From assembly GCA_963965975.1 (NCBI GenBank), contig OZ014413.1, positions 5,652,001 to 5,716,000 of the forward strand: 64,000 nucleotides of DNA, written 5' to 3'. Positions 46,600 through 58,700 of the stretch are shown here, one piece after another (the first letter of the stretch is position 1; every line of letters starts with the position of its first letter). The notes beneath the pieces were generated by a model. That model was not told where the DNA came from, did no database searches, and saw only the letters and a list, made by a program, of their open reading frames with translations. The translations under genes were made by a program, and so were the position numbers. This DNA is from Xestospongia bergquistia (Eukaryota > Porifera > Demospongiae > Haplosclerida > Petrosiidae).

Positions 46600-47680
46600 T
46601 AATACAACTAATGACAACTCATGACAACTGACAAAATACTAAAAGCATGTGGTATTTATATCGATACATGACGTAATAATACACAATAATGAATATATAA
46701 TTATATACATTTAGGTTCAACGTTTATCAAGTTATCACACTGACTTTTACAATTTATTAATGACATCAATTACATATATGTATGATATAATAATAATACA
46801 TGGTTAGCCATGTATTCAATTACACAGACATGATTTTATTATTTCAACAAGAATTAAGAGAAAAAGAGAGCCTGTTTGTATATGAATAGATAGAATTATG
46901 AATCACGTTGCTAATACAGTACTAACATTTTGTCTTTATCCATGTAACCACAAATTTAATTAAAACAATACTGTATTATAGAATACTATATTTAGTTGTT
47001 AAAGTGTAGTAAGGGTTTAAACCTGATTTGCATATCCTTTTAAATTAGCAAAGTGTGAAAGTAATTTTGCATTTTTGTTGACTGTTTTACATTTAACCTT
47101 TATTACAAGGTTGTGTATCTTTAGAATACTGAGAATGTATTATATTGGAACAAGTGATGTGCAGGTGTGTGAGTGAATATGATTGATTATTATGATTTTA
47201 ATATACTATCATGTAGAAGTGCTGTTTCAAAGTTTATATAATATTAAAATAGTCTGTGAAGGTGTAAATATGGGTGATTTTTTGTATTTAATATCAAGCT
47301 ATTCATAGAGCTTAAAATATCAATATGTTCATTCTGATAATATTGAATCAGTTATAGACATTTTGCTTCTCAAAAGTCTCTATTCTTGCTATTGGCTTAT
47401 CTCTTGGAGGGTATTCAAACAAAATCTTATACAGTGATATCAATGAGTTCTTTTTTATAGTATGTTACTTGTTAAACATCTGAACATGTGCGAGTAAATA
47501 TGATTGATTATTATGATTTCATTATACTGTCATATAGAAGTGCTGTTTCAAAGTTTATATAATATTAAAATAGTCTGAATAGTCAATAGTTTTCAAATAC
47601 TGAAGCTTTAGACAAAACACAAATTAAACTAACACTACCTATAAAATAAACTTTTAATTATCAATTACCGCATGCATACA
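46600..47680. repeat. Duplicated AT-rich blocks (copy 1)
   Basis: 46,855-47,160 (AAGAGAAAAAGAGAGCCTGTTT and AAGGGTTTAAACCTGATTTG) recurs at 50,130-50,300 and 50,600-50,900. 47,165-47,245 recurs at 47,487-47,575 and 51,545-51,625 (GATTATTATGATTT, then AGAAGTGCTGTTTCAAAGTTT). No gene is carried. The copies show this interval and the one before the GPI-type gene arose by segment duplication. Confidence 0.65.
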
Positions 47681-47691
47681 ATTTTCAGTCA

Positions 47692-48050
47692 GTACCACAT
47701 GAGTATAATCTGAATCATGATTACTATGATCAGCACCAAGAGGGAGTTATGACAACCAATTGCTGCAGAGGGAGTAACTGTTTTAGTGGGTGCAGCTCCT
47801 CCAACTCCTCTAGAGGGAGTAACTGTTTTAGTAGGATTGACTCCTCCAACTGTTCCGGTAGGAATGCTCCTCCAACTGTTCTGGTAGGAATGACTCCTCC
47901 AACTGTTCCGTTAGGAATGATTCATCCAACTGTTCCAGTAGCAATGATTCCTGATGTACATTAGAATACAGAATAGAATACGGTATCATGATAGATAAAA
48001 GATTTATTTATATAGTGTCTACTGTCTAGTAGCACCTCCTTCAGACATTG
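47692..48050 (-). pseudogene. Truncated paralogue of the secreted Cys-rich/GPI-type gene
   Basis: Minus strand 47,965-47,692 matches the C-terminal part of the gene at 51,750-52,550: four loose repeats of TGTVGG(V/A)IPT, then PTKTVTPS and a hydrophobic end, with frame breaks. Directly upstream (47,985-48,045) lies sequence matching the 5' flank of the intact gene (52,715-52,760). The whole cysteine-rich body between has been deleted. Confidence 0.7.
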
Positions 48051-48169
48051 CACCATCTACTCAACATTCATCTACCATATATCTACATTTACTTTGACAA
48101 TTTATTCCATGTATCTACTTGTATTAATGATCCCATCTATCATCTACTTTGTAATTTTTCCAATCTTTG

Positions 48170-48870
48170 ATGAAAAAGCAATTAATGAATCAACAAAACA
48201 AATTATTATTTGAAAATAGGAATTGTTGCAAGCGTATACTGTTAAGTCTTGTTCGCCGTTGACTGAGCAATATACCTGCCTTTGAAAAGTGACACTCAAC
48301 ATGAGCAGAACTTAATGGCACTGATAGTAACTGGAAAGCAATTGTGCTTATGCTGGTTACATTTCTGGTCTCTCTGACCAAAAAGATACTGGGTCAGTAT
48401 TTACAGTTGGACTATCCAGGTAAGTATTTAATTCAACATTTGCTTGATTACCTGGACTCCTAGAGTTTTCAGATTGAGATTGAGAATTAAAACTATAATC
48501 TAAAAGTCGTTGTCTTTTAGCACCATTGTTGTTAGCAACTGCAGCAGGTACTGGTTCTGATAAAGGAGAGGGAAGAAATGACTGTAGGATAACATCATGG
48601 CTCTTCAGATCCTTTCGCGCTCTCCTCTATAACTGGCCATCGCTATCAAGAGTATTCTGACCTTCAACAGACTGTCGCTTTTTCTCCTTGTGCATCTCTA
48701 GCACCTGGCCGTGAGAGTTTTGAAGGTGTTTCAAAAGGTTACCTTTACTAGACTTAGTGAACTTATAAAATTGAGAGCACTCTTTACATTTAGCTTGACA
48801 AGAATTGGGACCGCTACATGAAGCAGGCAAGTCAAAGAAGTTAACTGGCACAGCCATTTTTCTTTATACA
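48170..48870 (-). pseudogene. BED-type hAT transposase, internal deletion
   Basis: Minus strand. 48,857-48,640 encodes a BED zinc finger: CKECSQFYKFTKSSKGNLLK then HLQNSH. 48,381-48,190 encodes the C-terminal hAT dimerisation region: LLSVPLSSAHVECHFSKAG then LSQRRTRLNSIRLQQFL. The catalytic middle is absent. Such derivatives cannot move without help. No convincing terminal repeats or 8-bp duplication were found. Confidence 0.75.
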
Positions 48871-48879
48871 GGATGTTAG

Positions 48880-51004
48880 GTGTGGGTGTGGTTTGTAGAT
48901 GATAGACGATAATTTGTGTAATTGCCGAGCGCCTTAGCGCGAGGCAAATAATCGTGCGTCGCATCTCGCAGATAGTTTGTATCTATGTATATATGTATGT
49001 GTCACGCTTGAGAATGCAATTATTTCAGCGCAACGAGCAAACGTATGCTCACGTGCACCTGAAATGGCACTGTTGCTATTATTCTCCAGCTGTGCATGGA
49101 ATCATGTGTGCTATCTTCCCTGGCCCAGCTATTTTAACAGAAAGATAAAAATAATATCTGCATACAAAAATGTATGCAATTCACTGCGCGAGGCTCTACA
49201 CTGTGTATACATATGTCTAGTATTTTTGTATGTTCGTGTATCTACATGTATCTACTTTTTACATAAAATCTCGTGTATGTACTCGTATATCGTGTATACA
49301 CGTGCAATGTCTGACCTCCTTCAATAAAATATCTAGCTTAGGGTAAAATTAATGTTGCAGATATCTCTTACAACTTAATTAGCATTATTTGACAATTTAC
49401 AGTTAATTTTTACTACAAGGATGTGCATCATTAAATCATTGATATTGGTTTATCAAAGAAATGCAAATCAAGTTGAACACATACAACTGATAAAAACAAC
49501 TTACATATTGTTTTAATGTATAAAGTTGTTACATATATGCAGTTACATGTATATAGGGTAATGCATTCGTTTTATATGTCATGACATCAAATACAGATAT
49601 TTTTAAGTCAAATACAGATATTTTTAGTACAATAGACTAAATTATTACAATACCAGCTAACCTTTATAATTTATTAATGCGATCATTTAATTTGCATGTA
49701 TAAACAACCACTTCTCACTTCTCATTTCAAATATTCGTTCATCATTCTAACAAAACTGATGAAAGTCTTTTTCTGACTGATGACTGCATAGAAAGTTATC
49801 AATATCAATTTTAAGAGTAGGATAAAGTACTGAGGTAAGAGTAATTGATAGGATAGATGAATGAAGAATGGATAAAAGGAATGAATCAAAGGGATGAATC
49901 AAGAACATATAATTAAATCCTGGACACAAAAGAGAACTTAAATATAGCAATGACACTGTATTACACTGGAGCCAGTAACCACAGACATTGATCTATATAT
50001 TATGTATTACTGAACATATTCCACTACTCTCATCCTTATATTTCCTATAAGAGTATTCAAGACATAAAATGATTGGCATTTTCGAAGTATGTAACCACAA
50101 GTTTCATAGATAGTATAACATATAGTGTATAGTTAAAGTGTAGTAGGGGTTTAAACCTGATAGAATATCCTGTACAATTAGCAAAGTGTGAAATTAATAT
50201 TGCATATCTCTTTTAGAACTTAACTAGCATTTTGTTGACTGTTTTTACAGTTAACTATTATAACAAGGATGTGCATCATTAGTTAATAAATTGATCACCA
50301 TCAAGGAAATGTAAATGAAGTTTAGGAAATAAATACTAGATTATAACTTATCATGGTATTGTTTAAATTTTATTACATCTACAGTTGTACATCTATAGTG
50401 TAGTCAATTGATCTTATATATGTATGTAATGGCATCCAATACAGTTATTTTCAACTATGGAATAGTCATTACTATTGAATTAATTTATTTACCAGCTGAC
50501 TATTACAATTTATTAATGAGACAATTGCATATCTGTAATATATAATATATGGTCAACTATGTATGTATTCATTTACATCCATATGATTTTATTATTTCAA
50601 CAACAATTAAGAGAACAAGAGAGCCTGTTTTATACATGTATATATAACAATTATGAATTACACTGCTAATAGAGTACTAACGTTTTGTCTTTCTCTATGT
50701 GGTCCCAGATATAAGTAAGACAGTACTTGTATTATATGATAGTATGTTACTAAATTTAGTTAGTAAGGGTTTAAACCTGATTTGCATATCCTTTTCAATT
50801 AAAATGTGTGAAAGTAATGTTGCAGTCTTTTCTTAAACTTTATTAACATTTTTACAGTTAAGTTTTACTACTAAGGATGTGCATCATTAGTTGACAAATA
50901 GATCACTGATATTTGATTATTGAGGATATGCAAATACAACTACTACATTAATAAAAAACTTACTGTTTTAATATATAAAAATGTTACATTTATATAGTTA
51001 CATG
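48880..51004. repeat. AT-rich repeats (copies 2 and 3 of the duplicated block); no gene
   Basis: 48,920-48,965 is a short GC-richer palindromic spot (GCCGAGCGCCTTAGCGCGAGGC). 49,340-50,400 and 50,440-51,000 are diverged tandem copies of a block seen also at 46,600-47,160, each with AAGGGTTTAAACCTGAT and AAGGATGTGCATCATT. I see no exon in 49,000-51,000. Confidence 0.5.
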
Positions 51005-51458
51005 CAGAGGGGTAGGAATGAAGTTTAAGTTGTAGGGGCTGACCTTATATTTAGTTCAAAATGACCAAAAAAATTAATTCATCTGTCGTTAAAGGAAACA
51101 AACTCTTTAGCTATTTCTAATAAGTTTATGTTATCAGTACAGTCCTTATGTGTATATAACAGCATGACATGGTTTAGTCATTCTTGGGTCATAGCACTTT
51201 GTAGGTAATTTTTTAGTCAGCGTAAGGTTGAAAAAGTACATTGCATTCTATTAATACTTTTGTTATAGCAAATAATTTTACAGAAGGTAAGATGACCACA
51301 CAATAATGTGGTGGTTGATTGTTAATGTACACAAATTAACAAAATAACCGCTTCAGTCAAGAGATTATTATGTACATAGTCTTGAGTGCAAATCAGGGGG
51401 GCTTTGCCCCTCTGATTTGAAGTTGGGGCTCTTCAGCCCCCCCTTTCCTACCCTTATG
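51005..51458 (-). mobile_element. 454-bp non-autonomous hAT element with 8-bp duplication
   Basis: Flanked by GTTACATG on both sides (50,997-51,004 and 51,459-51,466), the 8-bp duplication of hAT transposons. Ends CAGAGGGGTAGGA and CATAAGGGTAGGA (right end inward) resemble those of the 10,675-11,482 element. Minus strand 51,250-51,100 reads CTFSTLR, then KNYLQSAMTQE, a decayed hAT C-terminus. Confidence 0.8.
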
Positions 51459-51749
51459 GTTACATGTATATAGTGTAATGCACTTATCGGTGAGTCTTTT
51501 AATCCCTTGTGGAGTTCACAGGGAGTAAAATTATCTTGTGCAAATACATGTGTGAATATTATTAGCATGATTTCACTATATTGTCTTATAAAAGTGCAGT
51601 TTCAAAGTTTAATATTAAAAAAATTGAATAGTCAATAGTTTTCAAACATTGGAAAAATCATGCTTTAGACAAAACACAAAAGAAAAACTAACACTAGCTA
51701 TGAAAGTAAATAAATTGATATGAAAGTAATGTATCCAAACAGCATTTAG

Positions 51750-52550
51750 TCAGTAGCACATGACTATAATCTGAATCATAAATACTGTGATTAGGACCAA
51801 GAGGGAGCTATCACCAACAATTGCTCCAGAGGGAGCAACCGTTTTAGTGGGAGTGGCTCCTCCATCTACTCTAGAGGGAGTAACTGTTTGAGCTACAGTA
51901 GGAACAACTCCTCCAACTGTTCCAGTGGCAATGATTTTTGATGTGGCACCTGCAACTGCTCTAGATGAAGTAAATGTTGTTATGGTAGGACTGACTGTTC
52001 CTGAGGAACAGGAATTGGTGATGTTACATGATGAGTCGTTTAAAAGTTTATAGTAACCAATAAAAAGAGGCAAAGTACAACAGCTCAAGTAATCAGAAAT
52101 CTTTTGCAACTTTTGATGGCAAGAGCTGCCTCCAATACAATGTAAAGTTTTGACATCATCAGTTTCTGTGGAAGGACAGATCCCTGAGTCCAGACTTCCT
52201 ATTGGAGATATTATTCCCGTAGTTGTTCCACGCACGTGATGGACTAAGCAGTATTCCTGATTGAGCTTTCCACACAAACCTTTATTGAGAAAACTAATTT
52301 CTTCACTGTCGTTTAAACATCGAAAATATTGATCTGCAGTATTCTTACACTGACTAGAGCAGTAGGTAGATATTTTCTGATTGAATTGGACGTAATTGAC
52401 ATTAGTAGGGACTGACGTCAAATAAACACTATCTGTAAAATTTACGAATTCTTGGCCGCATTTTGTGCCCACGACTATAGCTGTGCAATTTTGGCTATTG
52501 ACAACAGCAATTAAGCAAAATATTAGAAGCAAAGAAATGATTTTCTGCAT
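51750..52550 (-). CDS. Secreted Cys-rich protein with GPI-type C-terminus, intact
   Basis: Intronless 266-codon frame, start ATG at 52,548-52,550. Signal peptide MQKIISLLLIFCLIAVVNS, cleavage likely before QNC. The body (residues about 20-185) has about 18 cysteines, including SSQCKN and CIGGSSCHQK, and several N-glycosylation sites such as NCT and NDS. A Thr/Ser/Gly/Val-rich stalk follows, with repeats like TGTVGGVVPT and TPTKTVAPS, then GDSS and a hydrophobic end LLVLITVFMIQIIVMCY. Without a basic anchor after the helix, this fits a GPI-anchor signal. A cell-surface protein is likely; I recognise no family. A truncated paralogue lies at 47,692-48,050. No frame lesion is seen. Confidence 0.75.
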   Translation of the reverse strand: MQKIISLLLIFCLIAVVNSQNCTAIVVGTKCGQEFVNFTDSVYLTSVPTNVNYVQFNQKISTYCSSQCKNTADQYFRCLNDSEEISFLNKGLCGKLNQEYCLVHHVRGTTTGIISPIGSLDSGICPSTETDDVKTLHCIGGSSCHQKLQKISDYLSCCTLPLFIGYYKLLNDSSCNITNSCSSGTVSPTITTFTSSRAVAGATSKIIATGTVGGVVPTVAQTVTPSRVDGGATPTKTVAPSGAIVGDSSLLVLITVFMIQIIVMCY

Positions 52551-52562
52551 CGTTAAGAGCAA

Positions 52563-52877
52563 TTAACGAACTTTTTTAAGATATACACGTTATAATTTCT
52601 GTACTGTTCTTATGATGTTAAGAAATATTTTTGCCACACGGACTCAAGACTAGAAAAATATGATCTTCTCCTCAAAGAGACTAGTTTGCCAATCTCGACT
52701 ACAGTATTACACAGACAAACGGCTTATTTATATAGTGTCTTGTAGCCCCTCCTTCAGAGTAAAATTAACTTTTTCACAGAATGCTGTGCAATTTTGAGCA
52801 GGAGTGGCTTCCTTTTGTGTGGGCGGGTGGGCAATTTTGGGCAGCATATGTCAAATTATCATTAAAATCAATTTTTT
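52563..52877. promoter_or_regulatory. 5' flank of the GPI-type gene
   Basis: Intergenic 315 bp between two oppositely oriented reading frames. 52,715-52,760 is conserved with the flank of the truncated paralogue at 47,985-48,045. No core promoter motif can be named. Confidence 0.3.
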
Positions 52878-53153
52878 ATGAAAGAAAGAGAGATTATGGC
52901 TAGTAGAAAAGATATCTTACTCCCAGACCCTAATTTCCTGTTAAATTATCTTGAAGAAATGTCTAGTGATGGTGATTCTGACGACGACTTCGATGGTTAC
53001 ATTACGGATGAAGATGTGGAAGACGAAGAGGAATCCAGCTGCACTGTAATCTCCAGCTCCACCCTTACCTCTTGCAAAGAGAGCGAACTAGCTCTAGTTC
53101 AACTTGTACTAGTGAGCTATTTTCTAGCTCATATTAGTCTCCAGGATGAGTAA
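52878..53153 (+). CDS. Short acidic open frame, unrecognised
   Basis: 91 codons. Starts MKEREIMASRKDILLPDPNF and continues with a run of Asp/Glu/Ser (SDGDSDDDFDGYITDEDVED), then a Ser/Thr stretch and a hydrophobic end. Acidic starts like this occur in some DNA-transposon proteins such as piggyBac, but no catalytic part follows. Could be a first exon or chance. Confidence 0.35.
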   Translation: MKEREIMASRKDILLPDPNFLLNYLEEMSSDGDSDDDFDGYITDEDVEDEEESSCTVISSSTLTSCKESELALVQLVLVSYFLAHISLQDE

Positions 53154-53430
53154 CAGACTTATAAAAACTGTCACAAATCTAGGTGAAGTAACTGCGAATG
53201 AAATTGGTATGTCGAAGCTTTTTTTTCATCTAAAGTTGTTGACACAAGCTTCAAACTGTAAGAATATAACCAATAACCATTATACAACAACTAACCTGTC
53301 AAAGTAGAGCGTACAGCTCTCAACAAGACAGAAAACTAATCAAAGGTGACCTCGAGTAAAACGTGGATAATCAAGTCAATTTGGCCACCCACAGGAAGTT
53401 GATGTTGATTAATTTGATTACCCGTGAAAG

Positions 53431-54780
53431 GGTTAATGTTTGCTGGATTCTTTATTGCCATGGTTACATATTAGTGACTATACATTTTATACATTTAAAT
53501 GACATTACTGTAGCTACTATATGTTTAGTTGGAACATTTCCATATTTTTTGGGATATGGTATATTTGAAGCTAATGTGATCCAATTTGGTACTGATCAAC
53601 TTCAGTTTGCACCATCTCAAGAGTTAAGTAGTTTTGTTTATTGGGTTTTATACATAAGATATCCTTTACTAGCCTTCATCTTATTAATGGCATCAACTAT
53701 AACAGCTACAGTTTATAAAAAATACAATTTATTTTACCTTATCCTGCAATTTTGGTTATGGTGTACTTATTGTCATCATTGCAGTTTTGTTTTTTTGTTG
53801 TTTCAAACATCACTTGGTTATTGAGCCAGCTCAACATAACAATCCTATCAAACTAATATGGAGAGTAATGAGATATGCTTTAACTCACAAACAACCAGTG
53901 AGACATAGTGTAGAGCATCCACCATCCAGACTTAATTTATGTAAAGAGAGATATGGAGGACCATTTACTACTATACAAGTAGAGGATGTCAAAAGCTTTT
54001 TATACATACTTAGTGTTATTTTAGGGGGATTTGGATTTGGATTTCTTGATACTAAAAACAAAATTTCTGATCAGTACTTAAAATTTATGCAAAAAGATGT
54101 TCCTAACAGTTTCATAGAAAATCGTCTACTGATATATCCTCTGGCAGTTCCTTACATTTTCATTGTATTTGTTGTTCCATTCTATCAATTTATAATAGTT
54201 CCTTTTTTTCTCACTGCATTCCTAGTATGTTGAAACGTATGTGGGTTGGACTATATAGTGGCTCTGTTAATAGAGTCAATAATCACAAGTCTTGTTAGTT
54301 ATTTCATGACTAAAGATATCAGAAATGCTTTAATTAATGACAATATGTGTTTGACCTTCACTAACAACATAACCTTTAAAAATAGACTTCAATCACACAC
54401 TACCTTTCTATATAATGGCTCTTCCTTAGTTTTTGTATTAGTATTTTGGTATTAGTATTTCCTTTATTCATTTCACAAGTATTGAGTTTATTTTAGTTCA
54501 AGGTCTGCTTACTATGCAAGGATTGTTAATTGGAATATGGTTCATGCATTTTAGCATTTACTGTTTGATTTTAACCTTATCTAATTCTTGGTTAGGTTGT
54601 CACTGAGAGTATTATGCTGTTAAATCAAGTCTTGTTTTAATCTCAGTCATTGTTTATACTATTGCTGCATATAAATACAAACATAGACAACGAAATGAAC
54701 TATCTGACTTTAATGAGAGACTTATCATTGCAGAATATATTGAAAGACAACTAGTGCAAGAATATGGTACAAATGATTGA
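53431..54780 (+). pseudogene. POT/SLC15-like transporter, copy 2 (5'-truncated, frameshifted)
   Basis: Homologous to 23,125-24,500 but begins at the third or fourth helix (FAGFFIAM), so about 75 N-terminal residues are missing. The GYGIFEANVIQFGTDQL signature is present and the SQELSSFVYW region is in frame here, unlike copy 1. It has its own breaks: two extra bases near 53,470, changes near 53,745, an extra TATA near 54,260, and TGA near 54,605. Clearly a pseudogene. Confidence 0.8.
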
Positions 54781-56150
54781 TGTGATTCCTAATAGGATGA
54801 ATACTACAATGTCCATAACTGATTTGTGTTATTATGACTGCTAAAATAATACAATACCCAATATAATACTGTACACAATTGATTCCAATTTTTTAATAAC
54901 GTACACTTTTAGATTTGTTTTGTTTAGTTAACACAATTAAATGTTTACTGTAAGTTTTAATTTAATGAGTTAATTTTATATTTATCTTTGTATGCCATTT
55001 TATTACTGAGAATAAAACATGATAGAAGTTAAACAAGAGTGTAGCTATTATTGAAAATAGCCATTTTTAAAAGCTACATATCTAAGCAGCTAAAAATAAA
55101 TGCAATGGTAGATTAAAGCTCATTTCTATTATCTTAAACATACAAATAATCATGAGTGTGATGTCCTGCCATTCCAACATGTAATAGAGTTTTTCTATAT
55201 TTTGCTATATTAAAACTAATTAAATGTGCATAAGACTTTGTTACTTAAACTTTACTAAATACAGCTCCTGTTAAATCAGATTTGAATTTATATAGTTTGT
55301 AATTAATTGTCTTTCAATATCCAGGCTGTTCTCAGTGTTTTGCTGTTTTAGCATTTTTGGGTTTCAGTTTATAAATTTTGAGTTTATTCTAGCTCTAAGT
55401 CCTCACATTATGTAAAGATTGGTAAGTAGAATATGATACTTTCACTATTAATACTTACTATGTGTAGTTTAGTTTATTTACCTTTTGATTTTGTTGTTAC
55501 TGGAAGAACTATGTTATGAAGATAGAAGTTGTATTCATCTCAGTTATTGTTTGCTCTGTTGCTGATGTCAATGAGATAGTTACTACAATTACACAAATAT
55601 ACTAATTAGAGCAAGAGTTCAGAAGAATGATTATGATGACGACTCGTTGGTTTTAACTTTTTCTTTTAAAGCAGTAACAAGTTTATTTTTCACATTTTTT
55701 ATAGGCTTTTTTTATCTGTTATACATAATTACACATCAAGGGATATATTTTATCATGATGACTCTATTCAAAATATATAATTCGAGAAAATAATTCAGTT
55801 GTTTTCATTCCAGTCTAGGTTTTAGTTGTCAGCAAGAAGAGGGTACTGGTATTTTTATTGTAGGATTACTTACACAAGTATATATATCATACCTCCAAGA
55901 AACACATGTTTGACGTGACAAGTTTATTACTATAGACTAACTCCTGTTTGGGGGAAGTAACTTGTCTTCAAGAACTTAACTATGACATTTATAAACACCC
56001 ACATTACTGTCTAGTGTAATGCTTATGCTTTACATTATCTCCGCTATTTTCATCTCACAGTGTAGAAAAAATATTCATCTTGCTTACTTTCATTTTGATT
56101 AATATACAAACATTCTTTTACACTTACATTGATAGAAATTCCTTCACGAA
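54781..56150. repeat. Duplicated 3' flank of the transporter (copy 2)
   Basis: Diverged copy of 24,536-25,960, including the decayed second transporter C-terminus around 55,360-55,560. No gene. Confidence 0.6.
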
Positions 56151-56759
56151 CTTTCTAAATGCCTTCCATAACAGCTGTCTTTTTTTATTGAAAGTGTGTT
56201 GACCTGATAGAGCTCTGGTACATGACTAAAGTAACAATACATTAATTCTATGATTACTTACTTACAAAATAAACTTATACCATAATCTTTAAATGTGTCT
56301 TTGCCACAGGCACTGTGTCCTCTGATTTTAATTTGACATAAGACACTAGTAAAACTTTCAACTATTTAGAATCTTTACATACTGTGTTATATGATATTCT
56401 CAATTGACCATTGGTTAGCAAACCTCCTAATTTTTCTACTTCACAAGATGATGTTTAGAAATCACTCTGTGTACAACGTTTGTACTATCTTGAATGGAAG
56501 AAGAACACTTCTAAAGTATTTCACTGGTGACATCATAAACTATGTAAATCAAACTACCAATAAACTAAAAACTAAACTACCAATTGTATTATGACAAGAA
56601 TACTTATATCCTCCATTATTGTCGATACACTCATTAATTTCTGTTACAAAATGCAATAATAATATTTCCATACAAAACATGAAATCATTAACATTTAGTT
56701 TAAATCCATTAATGGATTATTAATCTGTTGATATGGTTTGGCTCCATAATGGACACAAA
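56151..56759 (-). pseudogene. AT-rich stretch with EGF-like remnant
   Basis: 56,580-56,735 repeats 32,921-33,085 and includes, on the minus strand, EINECIDNNGGYKYSCH, a decayed calcium-binding EGF start. The rest shows no exon. Confidence 0.5.
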
Positions 56760-58700
56760 CTATTTCATTGTTACTACAGCATAATAAGTCACACTATAAG
56801 ATCTTGAACATGAAAATAATGATTGTTCAGAACAAAAACAATAAAAAATTCCATAAAAATATGGAGAACTGTTTGAAACACCAAAGTAATTATTATAGTT
56901 GTAGATAATTAATTTGATATAGGATACAAAGATTATTTTACATTTCAATACATAAATATACACCATATGATTGTAATCCAAGCTGTTAAGAGACCAATTT
57001 TTCTCCACATGATAGCATGTTGTGGAACACCTTCTGCAGTACACCTTCTGCAGTACAGTTGAATGATATATTTGTCCCTTTTGTTTATATATATACTGTT
57101 CATTATTTTTTAACAAAACTGCAATAACTAAAAAGTAAATTACTTTTTAGTTATTGCAGTTTTTTTTACATTTTTGACTGTGCAAATTATCAAGAACTAA
57201 AAGTAATTTTAAAAAATTGTTGCATGAATTATCAAATAAAAAATCTCTAAAATATAGGCGTGCAATTATAAATTTGATTCAAATTACATGTTAGGCTTAT
57301 GTACATCACATGTGCCTCCTTTTAATGGTATTACCAGAGATTATGTAGATGAATTTGGTTTGAATTGAGGCTTTTGATTGGGTAATGAATTCTTACAGAT
57401 TTATATGTGCGCAATGCACTTATTTACTATTTAATTAACAATAAGATATATAGTACAATCTAATTTGCTTATTAAGTTATAATTTATTCCAGAAAAATGT
57501 ATAACTGCAAAAATAAGGACTAAACCAGTATTAAAAATGAATATAGATGTAGGATCCCAATACTAAGAAGTATAAAAATAAGTTAATGTTGTATAATTTA
57601 TATAACAACATTATACTAGCAGCCAGGTTTCTAAAAACTGGGGAAAGGCATGCATATCTAATAATTTATATTATAACTAGAAATAAAAAAGCTATTAAGA
57701 CTATTGTATGGATTATTAACTCCACATTGAATACCAGCTATTTCGTTATTTTTACAGTTGAACAAACAAATTGGACAATTCATCAGTGACAGTTCAGAGC
57801 CAGAGCAAGAAAGTGTTCCATGTAAGTATGAAGAATTGTTAGTAAATTCAAAGTGATTAGTGTGGTAGTATTGAGATCCTGAATTAATTGAAAGCTATAA
57901 ATAAGTACAAAATATCCTAGTACCATGTGGGTAGAATCTAAGTTGATAACACACCACATTAGAATCAGCTATTCCCCAGTTATCATCACATATTGAACCC
58001 CAGACATTGTTATAGCATATTCCTTCATTGTTTGTATTACCTCCCACAAGTCTAACATGTACCATCAGAGCAATTCTCATGCTTTGTATTGTTAGCTAAT
58101 AAAGGATATTTAATTAGTGAATGTTTTCATATTAATGAACTTACGCATGCAAAATACGGAGGATCATCATCTTGATAACAGTGTTGTCCTCTGTCAGTTA
58201 TGTTATATTTACAGCCCAAATGTTAGTTTCATTACTAGAACATCTTAGTTCAAACAAACCAATAGGCCACTCATAGTTTAGAAATAACTTCACAGTTGCT
58301 ATTGAACCTAAATACAAGAAAGGTTACTACACCATTAATACATTTACTTTGTCTCTTTATACCAAATGGTGAGTATCCCAGATGAGAACAGACTACACTA
58401 GCTTCTTTGCAATTGTTGTTTCCAATGAGCAACTTACTTTTTAAGAGCTGTAGACCAAGTTTGGTACCACTTCCTATAGTTAGATTACTGGCTTGTGATG
58501 TGACTTTGGTAGTTGTTAGTTGTATTGCATTCATATGGCAAAATAAAATGCCTATTAATTGAGACTTACACTTTGAGGGCTGTAGGCCACCATTGCTAGC
58601 ACTTTCTCTGATTGGATTACCTTTAATTGCACAGGCAAGAGCTGCATTTTGCTGCGGATTTAATTGATCTTCATTGTGTTCCTTGATATAATACATAATG
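56760..58700 (-). pseudogene. SRCR-domain gene fragments, third locus
   Basis: Three minus-strand pieces, high to low: 58,450-58,340 reads NNNCKEASVVCSHLGYSPFG; 58,050-57,900 reads VRLVGGNTNNEGICYNNVWG and SICDDNWGIADSNVVCYQL; 56,890-56,765 reads CFCSEQSLFSCSRS. They are halves of SRCR domains in the usual order but separated by AT-rich sequence and stops. They are more diverged from genes A and B than those are from each other. Confidence 0.6.
57115..57163. repeat. Perfect 24-bp palindrome with a single central base
   Basis: AAAACTGCAATAACTAAAAA then GTAA (57,115-57,138), one A, then the exact reverse complement (57,140-57,163). It sits at the edge of the SRCR fragment at 56,760-57,116. Confidence 0.85.

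Noticed and set aside
47749-47964. Ser/Cys-rich open frame on the plus strand
   Set aside because: The minus strand here is homologous to the stalk of the gene at 51,750-52,550; the plus-strand frame is its shadow.
48900-49330. Short plus-strand frames upstream of the BED-hAT relic
   Set aside because: Overlapping frames without domain or splice signals in a slightly GC-richer stretch; probably transposon flank.
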